Of a stretch of DNA of 35,477 bases, positions 19,877 to 29,478 are shown piece after piece. Position 1 is the stretch's first letter. The number at the start of each line of letters is the position of its first letter. Origin of the DNA: Candidatus Pacearchaeota archaeon. GTDB taxonomy: Archaea; Nanobdellota; Nanobdellia; Pacearchaeales; GW2011-AR1. The stretch lies in the NCBI GenBank assembly GCA_018304325.1, contig JAGVWM010000008.1, positions 1-35,477 on the forward strand. Reading direction: 5' to 3'. Under the pieces are notes generated by a model. The model was given only the letters and a program-made list of their open reading frames with translations, searched no databases and was not told where the DNA came from. The position numbers and the translations under genes were made by a program.

Positions 19877-20743
19877 ATGTTAGAAATGCTTTTAAGTCCA
19901 GGAAGATCTGAGAGGAGGCCATGGGAACTTTTCTTTGTAGGTATTTTTTATGCAACACTTTCAGTTATTTTAGTTAATTGGATATTTGCAAGTGATCCTG
20001 TTTTATCTAAATATTCTGGTATGATAATTGTAACATTTGCTGTTATGTTTTCTATGCCTTATGTATATTATACTATTAGAATGGAGGAAAATAAAAGTGC
20101 TTCACTTAGAGGAATACGTCTTTTAACAGAGCATAGCAAGGCTATAAATGCCTTTTTATGGTTGTTTGTTGGTTTTATAATTGCTTTTTCATTTTGGTAT
20201 ATAGTTTTAGGTTCACCTGATAATTTTAGAGCTCAAATAGAAACTTATTGTTCAATAAACAGTCCTCAAAATTACCAGGGTTGTGTTAATGAGCATGGTA
20301 TTAAAGAAGGGGTAAGTGGAACAGGATTTGTAACAGGAGAAATAAGTGGTGGGAGGTTATTTGGTGGAATACTTACAAATAATCTTTATGTTTTAATTTT
20401 TGCAGTAGTTTTTTCAGTAATATTTGGGGCAGGAGGCATATTTATTCTTTCATGGAATGCTACAGTTATTGCTGCAGCAATGGTTATTTTTGCTAAATCT
20501 GATATTTATAGCTTACCATTAAGTTTAGGTAGGTATATGATTCATGGTATTCCAGAAATTGCAGCTTATTTTATAGGTACTTTAGCCGGAGGAATAATAG
20601 GGTTAGCCATAGTTAGAAAAGAGTTTAAAACATCTAGGTTTTGGGACATTATTTATGATTCAATTATCTTAATAGTTGTTGCCATATTAATTTTAGTAAT
20701 TGCAGGCTTAATAGAGGTATTCTTAACTCCAAAGCTTTTCTAG
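19877..20743 (+). CDS. SpoIIM-family membrane protein
   Basis: A 288-residue integral membrane protein with hydrophobic segments near residues 18-38, 44-63, 92-112, 175-205, 228-248 and 260-285. The C-terminal part contains FGAGGIFILSWNATVIAAAM and HGIPEIAAYFIGTLAGG, the core signature of the SpoIIM/DUF95 family, which is widespread in archaea that do not sporulate. An extracytoplasmic loop (about 115-165) carries two cysteines (near residues 132 and 144) that could form a disulfide. The family's role in archaea is unknown. The start is 38 nt after pfdA, with an ATTAAAAA box 22-29 bp upstream of the ATG. Confidence 0.85.
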   Translation: MLEMLLSPGRSERRPWELFFVGIFYATLSVILVNWIFASDPVLSKYSGMIIVTFAVMFSMPYVYYTIRMEENKSASLRGIRLLTEHSKAINAFLWLFVGFIIAFSFWYIVLGSPDNFRAQIETYCSINSPQNYQGCVNEHGIKEGVSGTGFVTGEISGGRLFGGILTNNLYVLIFAVVFSVIFGAGGIFILSWNATVIAAAMVIFAKSDIYSLPLSLGRYMIHGIPEIAAYFIGTLAGGIIGLAIVRKEFKTSRFWDIIYDSIILIVVAILILVIAGLIEVFLTPKLF

Positions 20744-20803
20744 TTTTTTAATGATATAATATAGACTAAAAACATTTTAATACTACATTTTCTAATCTCT
20801 AAG

Positions 20804-20950
20804 ATGGCAAAATTTAGGTGTAAAAGATGTAATTACTCTTTTTCAATGGAAGTAAAAGTGACTCCAAAAGTTTGTCCAAACTGTGGAAATACAAATTGTA
20901 TTGAAAGGGAAAAGAGTGCTTCAGAGTTACTTGACGAAATGCAAGAATAA
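20804..20950 (+). CDS. Small zinc-ribbon protein (48 aa)
   Basis: A very short gene: MAKFRCKRCNYSF, then VCPNCGNTNC and a helical, acidic C-terminus. Cysteines at residues 6, 9, 24 and 27 form two CxxC knuckles of a zinc ribbon, with an extra Cys32. Small zinc ribbons of this kind are common in archaea and may bind nucleic acid or a protein partner. It lies between SpoIIM and aglB, only 5 bp before the aglB ATG, so the two are probably cotranscribed. Function unknown. Confidence 0.8.
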   Translation: MAKFRCKRCNYSFSMEVKVTPKVCPNCGNTNCIEREKSASELLDEMQE

Positions 20951-20955
20951 TTCAC

Positions 20956-23841
20956 ATGGAAAATAACAAGGAAATAGCTGAACTAAGAAAAGAGAAAATA
21001 ATAGATTTTTCTAGGAAAAATAAATTCTTGTCTGTTTTGGTAATCCTTACAGCTATAGCATTAATTTTTAGTTTTTTAACTAAATTCTCTATAAATATTC
21101 CTATTTTATCAATTTTTTATTCTAGCATTGAAAGTCTAAATTGGTTTTTACTTAGCATTTCGCTTGCTATATCCTCACTTTTAATTTACTACCATAAAGA
21201 AAAATTTTTTGTTTACCCCATATTAGTTTGGCTTGTTTGGATATCTATGTATGTTCGTTCTCTCAACATTTCTAAATTAAAAGATGTATCAACTGGTAGC
21301 TGGACCCTTGGACCAGACTTAGACCCTTTTTTATTTCTAAGATGGGCAAAGGAGATAGTTACGAACGGTAGTTTACCTGTAGTAGACTACATGAGATATG
21401 CGCCATTAGGATATAATACTGCAAGAGAATTAAAATTAGTTCCTTATTTAATAGCATTTTTTCATGAGACACTTTTAAGGTTACCTGTTTCATTGATAAA
21501 ATTCCTACCAGGTAATCCTGATGAAATTACAGTTACTTATTCTGCAATAATAATGCCTGTCTTTATGTTTGGTCTTACAGTAATTGCATTTTTCTTATTA
21601 ACAAGAGAAATATTTAGTGAAAGATTTAAAGATAAAAAATACCCAAATCTAATAGCTTTAATAGCTTCATTTTTTCTTATTGTTTTACCACCATTACTTC
21701 CAAGAACTATTGCAGGTATACCTGAGAAAGAATCTGTAGCATTTTTCTTTCTATTTATGGCTTTTTATTTTTTCATAAAATCTTGGAAAAACAAAAAAAT
21801 AAACTACAGGATAATTTTTTCATTGCTTGCAGGAATTTCTACTGGTTGTATGGCTATAACTTGGGGAGGATACAATTATATATTCTTAATATTATTAATT
21901 TCTGTAGCAGTATCTTTCTTATTTGGGCAGGTTAAAAAAGAACATATAATTACTTTTGGGGTATGGTTATTATCATCTTTTGTCTTTATGGTACCTTTTT
22001 CAATGAGGTATGCTCCTATAAATTTACTAACAGCTATAACTACTGGTTCCTCTATTGCTTTGTTTTTAACAATGGTTATACATAAGCTAGTCTTTAGAAC
22101 AAAGTTTAAAGAAACATACAGAAGGAAGTTTAAAAAAATACCAGAAGAAGTTTTTTCATTAACTATTGTTATCTTGTTAGGTATAATCTTTTCTTTAATT
22201 ATTTACGGACCTTCTTGGATAATTGGGGAAATTAATAATGTTATTTCTAGTTTAGTAAAACCAGCTACTTCTAGGCTAATACAAACAGTTGCTGAAAACA
22301 GGCAACCTTTTTTTAATGAATGGGCATATGAATTTGGGCCTGTAATATTTAATCTTCCTATATTCTTCTGGTTATTTTTTGCAGGATCAATATATTTGTT
22401 TTATTATATACTAGATGAATTTGTTAAAAAAGATAAGATTATACTAACCTTATCGTATGCTGTATTTTTAATAGCAATAATATTTAGTAGATATTCTAGC
22501 AACAGCACGTTTAATGGGGTAAATTTTTCAAGCTTATTTTTATATGCTTTAGGGTTTATTGTTTTATTTTTAACTGTTTCATATTATTATTTTAAGTATT
22601 ACAATAATGGCAAAAAATCGGTAATAAAAGAAATAGACTTTAGTATGATTTTTGTATTGGCATTTTTCTTCTTTGCTATAATATCAGCAAGAGGAGCTGT
22701 AAGGCTTATAATGGTTTTAGTTCCAATTACATCTATGATAGTCTCTTTCTTTGTTATTTCTCTAGCTAAAAAGTCAACTAAAGATGATAAAAATAAAACT
22801 TACTTAAGCTTGTCTATAATTTTAATATTAATACTATCTTTTTCAGCATTGCAATTTTACCAAACAACAGCTTCACAGTCTGAAAATTATGCTCCTTCAT
22901 ACTATAACCAACAATGGCAAAAAGCTATGTTTTGGGTAAGAGAAAATACTCCTGAAAATGCAGTTTTTGGTCATTGGTGGGACTATGGGTATTGGATACA
23001 AAGTATAGGTGAAAGAGCTACAGTTTTAGATGGAGGTAATGCAATTTCTTATTGGAATCATTTAATGGGAAGATATGTTTTAACTAGCCCTAATGATAAA
23101 GAAACTTTAGAATTTTTGTATTCTCATAATGTAACGCACTATTTAATAGATTCTACAGAGATTGGAAAATATGGAGCTTATAGCTTAATAGGTTCAGACA
23201 CTAGTTTAGACAGACAAAGTTTCATATCAACTCTTTATATGGATGTTAAAAAAACGCAAGAAACAAAAGATGGATTAATTTACATATATCCTACAGGAAT
23301 ACCTCTTGATGAAGATGTAACTTTGGAAGATGGAACTTTATTAATAAAAGAAAATTCAATTATAGGGGCAGTTCTAGTTTATGAATTAAATCAAAGTATA
23401 AAACAACCAAAGGCATTAATCATAAATAATGGAAATCAGATAAGTGTTAACTTAAGGTATGTTTATTATAATAATAAATTAATTGATTTTGGTAGTGGAA
23501 TTAATGCAGGTTTGTTTTTAATGGATTCTTTAAGTCAAACAAATAATCAGATATCTGTAACTAAAATGGGTGCAGCATTTTACTTAAGTCCAAGAACTAT
23601 AGACTCTTTCTTAGCAAGAAAATACTTATTTGGGGAAGAAGGAAATTTCAAATTAGTTCATTCTGAACCATCTGTAGTTACAACTGCATTAAGATCACAA
23701 GGAATTGATGCAAGTGATTATATGTACTTCCAAGGAAACTTTTTTGGGCCTATAAAAATATGGGAAATAAATTATCCAAAAGATATAAAAGTTAATGGAG
23801 ATTATCTTAAGATAAATTATCCCGATGAACTAAAATTTTAG
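20956..23841 (+). CDS. aglB: AglB/STT3 oligosaccharyltransferase
   Basis: The catalytic enzyme of N-glycosylation: it moves a glycan from dolichyl (di)phosphate to Asn in Asn-X-Ser/Thr sequons outside the membrane. The 961 residues begin with about a dozen transmembrane segments (residues about 25-640), followed by a soluble C-terminal domain. The acidic DLD motif (residues 121-123) in the first external loop is a catalytic metal site, and WWDYG (674-678) is the universal STT3 signature. Length is typical. It heads the glycosylation island on the plus strand, 3 nt before the next gene. Confidence 0.96.
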   Translation: MENNKEIAELRKEKIIDFSRKNKFLSVLVILTAIALIFSFLTKFSINIPILSIFYSSIESLNWFLLSISLAISSLLIYYHKEKFFVYPILVWLVWISMYVRSLNISKLKDVSTGSWTLGPDLDPFLFLRWAKEIVTNGSLPVVDYMRYAPLGYNTARELKLVPYLIAFFHETLLRLPVSLIKFLPGNPDEITVTYSAIIMPVFMFGLTVIAFFLLTREIFSERFKDKKYPNLIALIASFFLIVLPPLLPRTIAGIPEKESVAFFFLFMAFYFFIKSWKNKKINYRIIFSLLAGISTGCMAITWGGYNYIFLILLISVAVSFLFGQVKKEHIITFGVWLLSSFVFMVPFSMRYAPINLLTAITTGSSIALFLTMVIHKLVFRTKFKETYRRKFKKIPEEVFSLTIVILLGIIFSLIIYGPSWIIGEINNVISSLVKPATSRLIQTVAENRQPFFNEWAYEFGPVIFNLPIFFWLFFAGSIYLFYYILDEFVKKDKIILTLSYAVFLIAIIFSRYSSNSTFNGVNFSSLFLYALGFIVLFLTVSYYYFKYYNNGKKSVIKEIDFSMIFVLAFFFFAIISARGAVRLIMVLVPITSMIVSFFVISLAKKSTKDDKNKTYLSLSIILILILSFSALQFYQTTASQSENYAPSYYNQQWQKAMFWVRENTPENAVFGHWWDYGYWIQSIGERATVLDGGNAISYWNHLMGRYVLTSPNDKETLEFLYSHNVTHYLIDSTEIGKYGAYSLIGSDTSLDRQSFISTLYMDVKKTQETKDGLIYIYPTGIPLDEDVTLEDGTLLIKENSIIGAVLVYELNQSIKQPKALIINNGNQISVNLRYVYYNNKLIDFGSGINAGLFLMDSLSQTNNQISVTKMGAAFYLSPRTIDSFLARKYLFGEEGNFKLVHSEPSVVTTALRSQGIDASDYMYFQGNFFGPIKIWEINYPKDIKVNGDYLKINYPDELKF

Positions 23842-23844
23842 AAA

Positions 23845-24861
23845 ATGACATTTGACTTAAGAATTGTAATACCTCTTGCTTTGAGTTTTTTTGTAGTTTT
23901 ATTAGTAATACCTGCATGGATTAAGAAAGCAAAAAGTATAGGTTTAATCTGGGAAGATATGAACAAATTTGGAAAAGCATATGCTGCTGGATCTGGGGGT
24001 TTAATTGTTTTATTAGGGTTTGTTATTGGAGTACTTTTTTATATTGCATATAGAGTTTTTTTACTTAATACAGAAAACCATTTCCTGGTTGAAATATTTG
24101 CTTTATTAACAGTTGTTTTAATGCTTGGAGGTATAGGCTTAATTGACGACCTTCTTGGATGGAGGCATGGAGGATTGAGGAGGAGGACTAGAATACTTCT
24201 TGTAGCAGTTTCATCTATTCCATTAATTGCAATAAATGCAGGTAAATCTGTTGTTGGATTGCCATTCATAGGTAATACTGACTTGGGAATTTTTTATCCG
24301 TTTTTGGTTATTCCAATAGGAATAATTGGTTCAGTTACTACATTTAATTTCCTTGCAGGATTTAATGGAGAAGAAACAGGGCAGGGAATAATTATTCTGA
24401 CAGCGTTAGCTATAGTCTCATATTTAACTGGAAGTCCTTGGTTAACGGTTGTTGCTTTATGTATGATTTTTGCTTTATGTGGGTTCTTATTTTTTAATTA
24501 TAATCCAGCGAAGATTTTTCCAGGAGATGCTTTGACATATTCTGTTGGAGGATTAATAGCAATAATGGCCATAATGGGCAACTTTGAAAAAATTGCAGTT
24601 TTTTTCTTCATCCCATATATAATTGAAACTGTATTAAAATTAAGAGGTAAACTCATAAAACAAAGTTTTGGTAAACCAGATAGTAAAGGTAATTTAAACC
24701 TAAAGTATGATAAAATATACAGTTTGAATCACGTAGCAATATGGCTATTAAATAAAACAAAATTAAAAGCTAATGAGGAAAAAGTTACTATTTTTATCTG
24801 GACATTTCAAATTATAATAATCTTAATTGGATTTTTTATATTCATAAGAGGTATATTCTAA
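23845..24861 (+). CDS. GlcNAc-1-phosphate transferase-like GT4 (MraY/AglH/Alg7-type)
   Basis: Members of this polytopic family transfer a sugar-1-phosphate from a UDP-sugar to polyprenyl/dolichyl phosphate, the first step of lipid-linked glycan assembly. The 338 residues have about ten hydrophobic segments. Family motifs are DDLLGW (101-106), the NFLAGFNGEETGQG segment and FPGDALTYSVGG, with the Asp residues expected to bind Mg2+. The match is closest to eukaryotic/archaeal DPAGT1/AglH-type enzymes rather than bacterial MraY. It lies directly after aglB, which fits N-glycan initiation. The donor sugar is not readable from sequence. Confidence 0.88.
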   Translation: MTFDLRIVIPLALSFFVVLLVIPAWIKKAKSIGLIWEDMNKFGKAYAAGSGGLIVLLGFVIGVLFYIAYRVFLLNTENHFLVEIFALLTVVLMLGGIGLIDDLLGWRHGGLRRRTRILLVAVSSIPLIAINAGKSVVGLPFIGNTDLGIFYPFLVIPIGIIGSVTTFNFLAGFNGEETGQGIIILTALAIVSYLTGSPWLTVVALCMIFALCGFLFFNYNPAKIFPGDALTYSVGGLIAIMAIMGNFEKIAVFFFIPYIIETVLKLRGKLIKQSFGKPDSKGNLNLKYDKIYSLNHVAIWLLNKTKLKANEEKVTIFIWTFQIIIILIGFFIFIRGIF

Positions 24862-24866
24862 AAGAT

Positions 24867-26051
24867 TTGATAAAAGGAAGTTTTATTCTCCTTATAGTTT
24901 TTAATTTGTATAGCTTTTTAAATTTTATATTCCAAGCATCAATGGCAAGGTTGCTATCAATTTCAGATTATGGTATTTTGGGTGCACTTTTTTATTTGGT
25001 TTATATATTAGGTATATTTGGAGAATCAATACAAAATATTTTTGCTAAGACGAGTGCCACTGAGAAAGATAATGGATACTTAAAAAATATCACTAAAAGA
25101 TTTTATAAAAAAATCGGTCCTTTAACAGGTATATTTTTTATATTTTATTTATTACTTGGATTACTTCTTTATTATTTAAAAGACATACCATATACTTTGA
25201 TTATAATTAATGGGTTATTTATATTTATATTACTTTTTCTTCCCATAACTAGAGGAATACTACAAGGAAAAAAGAAATTCTACTCTCTTGGTTTTAATCT
25301 AATAACAGAATCCTCTATAAAAGTCTTGCTTTCTATTATTTTGGTTCTTATTGGTTGGAGAGTTTATGGTGCGATTATTGGGGCTGTTCTTGGAACTTTT
25401 CTTGCTTTAATATTTTCTTTTGCGCAAATAAAAAATGTTGTTTGGTATGAAGAAAAAAAAGCAGAAGTAATTAAATTTAAAGAGGATTCAAAATCAGTAT
25501 TTTTAGTCACATTCCCTTTACTTGCTTTTTATACAATAGACATATTTATAGCCCAGTTGGTTTTTGATAAACAAATGGCTGGTTTTTATACAATTGCTGC
25601 AATATTATCTAAGGCAATATTTTGGGGGACTCAACCAATAAGCAAAGCTATGTTTCCAATAACTACTGAAAAAAGTCAAAACCAAGAAGACACAAGAAAT
25701 ATATATCTTAATGCATTTATTCTTCTATTTATAATAGCATTCATAGGGTTAATATTATTCTATTTCTTTCCAGATTTTATAATTGAAATTTTTTCTGGGA
25801 AAAATATACTGGAATCTTCAAGCATATTATTCTATCTTGGTCTTTCAACTGCAATATTATCATTCGCCAATCTAAATATTCTACATAAAGTATCTAAGAA
25901 AAATCCGAAAAATCCTTATGTTTTCTTTATTCTCCTTGCAATATCTATAATTTTATTATTTATTTTCCATAGCTCACTAAAAGAGTTTTCTCTCGCTTTC
26001 TTAGTTTCTTCCCTACTTTTCCTTATTGGGTCTATAATTTTGCATAAATAA
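24867..26051 (+). CDS. Oligosaccharide flippase (MOP superfamily, Wzx-like)
   Basis: A 394-residue polytopic protein (about 12 hydrophobic segments) of the polysaccharide-transporter branch of the MOP exporters. The N-terminus FQASMARLLSISDYGILGAL is the classic Wzx/RfbX signature (the S-x-x-DYG turn between TM1 and TM2). It would flip the lipid-linked glycan across the membrane. The best start is TTG at 24867, 5 nt after the preceding stop; no ATG is available before the conserved first helix. A closely packed aglB - GT4 - flippase unit suggests one operon. Confidence 0.86.
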   Translation: MIKGSFILLIVFNLYSFLNFIFQASMARLLSISDYGILGALFYLVYILGIFGESIQNIFAKTSATEKDNGYLKNITKRFYKKIGPLTGIFFIFYLLLGLLLYYLKDIPYTLIIINGLFIFILLFLPITRGILQGKKKFYSLGFNLITESSIKVLLSIILVLIGWRVYGAIIGAVLGTFLALIFSFAQIKNVVWYEEKKAEVIKFKEDSKSVFLVTFPLLAFYTIDIFIAQLVFDKQMAGFYTIAAILSKAIFWGTQPISKAMFPITTEKSQNQEDTRNIYLNAFILLFIIAFIGLILFYFFPDFIIEIFSGKNILESSSILFYLGLSTAILSFANLNILHKVSKKNPKNPYVFFILLAISIILLFIFHSSLKEFSLAFLVSSLLFLIGSIILHK

Positions 26052-26055
26052 TTAA

Positions 26056-26727
26056 TTATTTTATGGCAAGAACAGTGTAATTTATTGTAAAAACATCACT
26101 ATAAAAAATTTTATCAGATATTTTTCCAAAACAATTAAGAGTAAATATCACTGGTTTAGCAATAAATAAAGGCAATTTCTCAGACACCCCCCAAATTATA
26201 AGCTGGAATATTGAAAGAGCTGCTCCTCCACTTTCTTTTATCTCTACATATTTAAAATCTTTAAATAAATCTTCTAAAGCATATTTTGTAAACCTATAGT
26301 AATCATATGGTTCTCCATGAAGCGGAGCAGCCATGTGGGTAGTTAACAAACACCTTCCATTATTTTTTAATATCCTACATATTTCGTTCACAACAAATTC
26401 TGGGTCTTTAACATGTTCTAACACTTGTATACAAACCACACTATCAAAACTTTTATCTTTTATTGGTAATTTTTTTGTTATGTCTGCAACTATGTCTATA
26501 CCTTTATAGTCTCTATTATCTAATCTCAAATACTCACTTGTATTTTTGAAAAATTTTTTATATGGTGATTTCCCTGCACCCAAGTCCAGAACTTTACCTC
26601 TTATTTCTGGGGAATATTTCTTTATGTCTTTTAAAACTTCTGAGAAATGTAAATATATATCATCAGTAAGCTTTGGATTTGTCCATACTCTAATTGGTCT
26701 TTCGATTTTTCCAGTCCATTTTTCCAT
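26056..26727 (-). CDS. Class I SAM-dependent methyltransferase
   Basis: The Rossmann-fold methyltransferase signature is clear: motif I VLDLGAGKSPYKKFF (about residues 46-60), the acidic residue after strand 2 (LRLDNRDY), motif post-I/IV DSVVCIQVLEHVKDPE, and GRCLLTTHM. The second half, with PLHGEPYDYYRFTKYALEDL, resembles methyltransferases found in cell-surface polysaccharide clusters. The substrate is unknown; methylation of a sugar of the glycan is a reasonable inference. A TATA box (CTTATAAATA, minus strand, 26748-26757) lies just upstream. Confidence 0.85.
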   Translation of the reverse strand: MEKWTGKIERPIRVWTNPKLTDDIYLHFSEVLKDIKKYSPEIRGKVLDLGAGKSPYKKFFKNTSEYLRLDNRDYKGIDIVADITKKLPIKDKSFDSVVCIQVLEHVKDPEFVVNEICRILKNNGRCLLTTHMAAPLHGEPYDYYRFTKYALEDLFKDFKYVEIKESGGAALSIFQLIIWGVSEKLPLFIAKPVIFTLNCFGKISDKIFYSDVFTINYTVLAIK

Positions 26728-26747
26728 GTAATTTTTAAAAAAATAGT

Positions 26748-26763
26748 ATTTATAAGTACTTAT
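26748..26763 (-). promoter_or_regulatory. Promoter and 12-bp palindrome before the methyltransferase gene
   Basis: The minus-strand box CTTATAAATA (26748-26757) lies at leaderless distance from the start at 26727. It overlaps the perfect palindrome ATAAGTACTTAT (26752-26763), which abuts the stop of the upstream glycosyltransferase gene. The overlap with the TATA box would suit an operator, but that is inference. Confidence 0.45.
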
Positions 26764-27468
26764 TTAGTCTAAAAAACGATATTTTACCAATGTCCAAAGT
26801 GCAAAAAGACCGTCATCCCAATGAATTTTCTTTCCTTCTAAAAAACTCCTTGATTTGTAATTTATTGGTATTTCTATTATTTTATACCCCTTTTTTATTA
26901 TTTTAGCAGTTATTTCAGGTTCTATATCAAAACTATTTGATTTTAGGTTTAGATTTTTAATAACTTCTCTTTTCATCATTTTATAGCACGTTTCCATGTC
27001 AGTTATTTTATTATTGTATAATAATCCAGTTATAAAAGATAAAAATAAATTTCCATAGTAATGTGAGGTTATTTGAAATCCTTCTATCTTACCAAGCATC
27101 CTTGATCCATAAACAGCATCTGCTTTTTTGTCTTTTATAGGAATTATTAGCCTTTTGAAATCTTCAGGGTTATATTCTAAATCTGCATCTTGTATAACAA
27201 CATAATCTCCTGTTGCATGCAAAAATCCAGTTCTTAAAGCTGCTCCTTTTCCTTTGTTTATTTTATGCTCAAAATATTTTATATTTTTATATTTTCTAAT
27301 TAGATTTTTAATTATTTTATCAGAACTGTCTTTACTACAGTCATTAACAATTATAATTTCTTTTTCTATTCCAAGAATTCTTACTGCCTGAACTTTTTTT
27401 ATTATTTCAGTTATAGTTTTTTCTTCATTGTACACTGGAATAACTATAGATAACTTTTCTTTTTTCAT
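26764..27468 (-). CDS. GT2 glycosyltransferase, dolichyl-phosphate mannose/glucose synthase-like
   Basis: A GT-A fold enzyme of 234 residues. The N-terminus SIVIPVYNEEKTITEIIKKV, the nucleotide-binding EIIIVNDCSKD, the DAD motif (VVIQDADLEYNPED) and the GSRMLG and HWDDG segments match DPM1-type synthases, which make dolichyl-phosphate sugars from UDP/GDP-sugars. The absence of C-terminal membrane helices fits the soluble DPM1 type. It lies one nucleotide after the GT39-type gene on the same strand, so it likely supplies the polyprenyl-phosphate sugar donor used by that enzyme. Confidence 0.87.
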   Translation of the reverse strand: MKKEKLSIVIPVYNEEKTITEIIKKVQAVRILGIEKEIIIVNDCSKDSSDKIIKNLIRKYKNIKYFEHKINKGKGAALRTGFLHATGDYVVIQDADLEYNPEDFKRLIIPIKDKKADAVYGSRMLGKIEGFQITSHYYGNLFLSFITGLLYNNKITDMETCYKMMKREVIKNLNLKSNSFDIEPEITAKIIKKGYKIIEIPINYKSRSFLEGKKIHWDDGLFALWTLVKYRFLD

Positions 27469-27469
27469 T

Positions 27470-29254
27470 TTACCCTTCTTTATACAATGAATAAATTACT
27501 AAAAGAGCCAATAAACCAGATATAAATATTATTATGTATAAAATTGCATGCGCTGCTTGATCTATAAGTGTATCATAAAGAGTATGGGTCTGATAATTGT
27601 CAAATATTCTACTATTGGGCTGATAATTTACTGGATAAAAAAACCATTCTTTAAGTGAATCAGAGACCGGAATTATTCCTGATTTTAAATAAATTGTCTT
27701 TTTATATATTTTAAAATAAGGATTTCCATTAACACTATTAATTGTTTTAACATAACTATCCTGACTTCCAAATACGGTAACCAAGTCTTCCATTGACTTA
27801 TTAAAATCTTCAGTTACTTTTCCTCCTCCCCATCCGCAATCATCTGGAACACATTCAACAAAATAAATATCTATTGGAACTTCTTGACCTGGAATTTTAT
27901 CATTATTTCTTAAAACTTCTATAAAGGCATTACCTTCAAGATAATGCCTATCCCAAAACATAAATGCTATTCTCCCCCTATAAATCCTAGAGTCTACCAA
28001 AACAAAAGCATTTTTATCAATGTTAGTTTCTTTAAAATCAATCATTTGACCTAGCTCATTTTTAGTGCCTAAAAAACCATTTGAATCTCCATTAGATATT
28101 TTTACATAAGAAGTTATTAATATTAAAATAATTATCACATAAATGAAAATCCTTTGGTACTTTTTATTCTTAAGTAATAAAGACAAACTGTAAACTCCAT
28201 AACCTGATAATATTACTGCATAGTAACTTGTAAAAACAAAGTGATTTGGTAATAAAGACGTTCCTGCCAAAAACATAAATGGGAGTAAAAATGTTGCTAG
28301 TAATACAAGAATAAATTTATTTTTGTTTTTTACAACAAAAAATAAACCAATTAAAGCAAATATCAGTATAAAAAGAGACTCCTGGAAATACATAAATAAA
28401 AATCCCTCTACAAATCCCGGCCTATGTCTATTGTTATTATCTATCAAAAGTGTTTTGAAACTAAAACCTTCTATTGTCGGGGCGATTGATGCGTAAGTAT
28501 CGACTGAGATTCTTGTAAATCTAGAAAATTGCAAGTCTAAAATTCCTTTATCTTTATACAGCAAATAATTGAATGTTAAAACTGGTGTAAAAATTAAAAA
28601 TAACAGGATAATTACAAAAATATAATCTTTAATCTTTATTGATTTAGACTTATAAAAATGATAATAAATACTACACAAACCTAAAGGCACTAAAAATAAT
28701 AATCCTATTGGTTTTACCATAACTGCAATTCCTGCAGACACCCATATAAGGTAAAAGTAAATCTTATTTTCCTTCCTTGTTGATAAAATAAAGAAATATA
28801 ATGATAACAACACAAAAAAAACCATAGTTGTATCCATTCCAGCTTCCATCATGTCTAGCTGATATGAAGATATTGCTGAGACAAATGCGGCAATTAATCC
28901 TACTTTTTTATTAAACAATTCTTTACATATTAGGTATACCACAATTATGGCAAGTGTTCCAAAGAATATAGAAGCAAACCTAATACCAAAAACATTAACT
29001 CCAAAAGTCCTCATAAAAAAATCTGTTAACCAAAACCATACTGCTGATTCATCCATAATCTGTAATTTTCCAGAACTTATGAATCCTATAGCATGTGTAC
29101 CATGCACCATTTCATCTGCACTAAACTTAGTTCTTAAAGCTGTTAAAGACCTAAGTATAAACCCAAATAAAGCTATTAAAATTACATAAATGAAATTTCT
29201 ATCAAGATTAAATAATCTGTCTATTATCTTGTCAAGTGTATTTTTATCACCCAT
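27470..29254 (-). CDS. GT39/PMT-type polytopic glycosyltransferase
   Basis: A 594-residue membrane enzyme of the PMT/ArnT-like GT-C fold. The first external loop carries an acidic SADEMVHGTHA motif (D and E of the DE pair), followed by many hydrophobic segments up to about residue 385, a soluble external domain (about 390-540; VECVPDDCGWGGG with two Cys), and a final membrane helix near 565-588. Such enzymes use dolichyl/polyprenyl-phosphate sugars to glycosylate proteins or lipid-linked glycans at the outer membrane face. The DPM1-like gene follows directly. A TATA box (TTTAAATA, 29276-29283) supports the start. Confidence 0.83.
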   Translation of the reverse strand: MGDKNTLDKIIDRLFNLDRNFIYVILIALFGFILRSLTALRTKFSADEMVHGTHAIGFISSGKLQIMDESAVWFWLTDFFMRTFGVNVFGIRFASIFFGTLAIIVVYLICKELFNKKVGLIAAFVSAISSYQLDMMEAGMDTTMVFFVLLSLYFFILSTRKENKIYFYLIWVSAGIAVMVKPIGLLFLVPLGLCSIYYHFYKSKSIKIKDYIFVIILLFLIFTPVLTFNYLLYKDKGILDLQFSRFTRISVDTYASIAPTIEGFSFKTLLIDNNNRHRPGFVEGFLFMYFQESLFILIFALIGLFFVVKNKNKFILVLLATFLLPFMFLAGTSLLPNHFVFTSYYAVILSGYGVYSLSLLLKNKKYQRIFIYVIIILILITSYVKISNGDSNGFLGTKNELGQMIDFKETNIDKNAFVLVDSRIYRGRIAFMFWDRHYLEGNAFIEVLRNNDKIPGQEVPIDIYFVECVPDDCGWGGGKVTEDFNKSMEDLVTVFGSQDSYVKTINSVNGNPYFKIYKKTIYLKSGIIPVSDSLKEWFFYPVNYQPNSRIFDNYQTHTLYDTLIDQAAHAILYIIIFISGLLALLVIYSLYKEG

Positions 29255-29450
29255 ATATATTTTCGGTTATTTGAATATTTAAAGTCTATTACATAGACTT
29301 TGGTCCAAGAAAACAATCGATTTTTAATGCTTAAAATCAAAAAGTCTTTGAGTTAATTTTAGTAGACTTTTGGATGCTCAAGATACAACTCCATAATTTA
29401 TTATGGAGTTTTCTGCCAAGTATCTTGACATTATGTTTTTTATAGATATC
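29255..29450. promoter_or_regulatory. Divergent promoter region with three hairpins
   Basis: It lies between divergent glycosyltransferase genes. A minus-strand TATA box (TTTAAATA) lies at 29276-29283. Three inverted repeats follow: AAAGTCTA/TAGACTTT (29281-29288 with 29294-29301); AAAAGTCT/AGACTTTT (29340-29347 with 29364-29371); and a long one, TCAAGATAC/GTATCTTGA (29378-29386 with 29420-29428) enclosing a perfect 11-bp stem AACTCCATAAT/ATTATGGAGTT (29387-29397 with 29400-29410). The first two share AAAGTCT. The function is unknown. Confidence 0.55.
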
Positions 29451-29458
29451 TTTAAAAT
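29451..29458 (+). promoter_or_regulatory. TATA box for the GT2 gene at 29479
   Basis: TTTAAAAT lies 21-28 bp upstream of the ATG at 29479. It decides for that start over the in-frame ATG at 29461, which would sit almost on top of the box. Confidence 0.55.
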
Positions 29459-29478
29459 ATATGTTTTTTACTAGTTTT

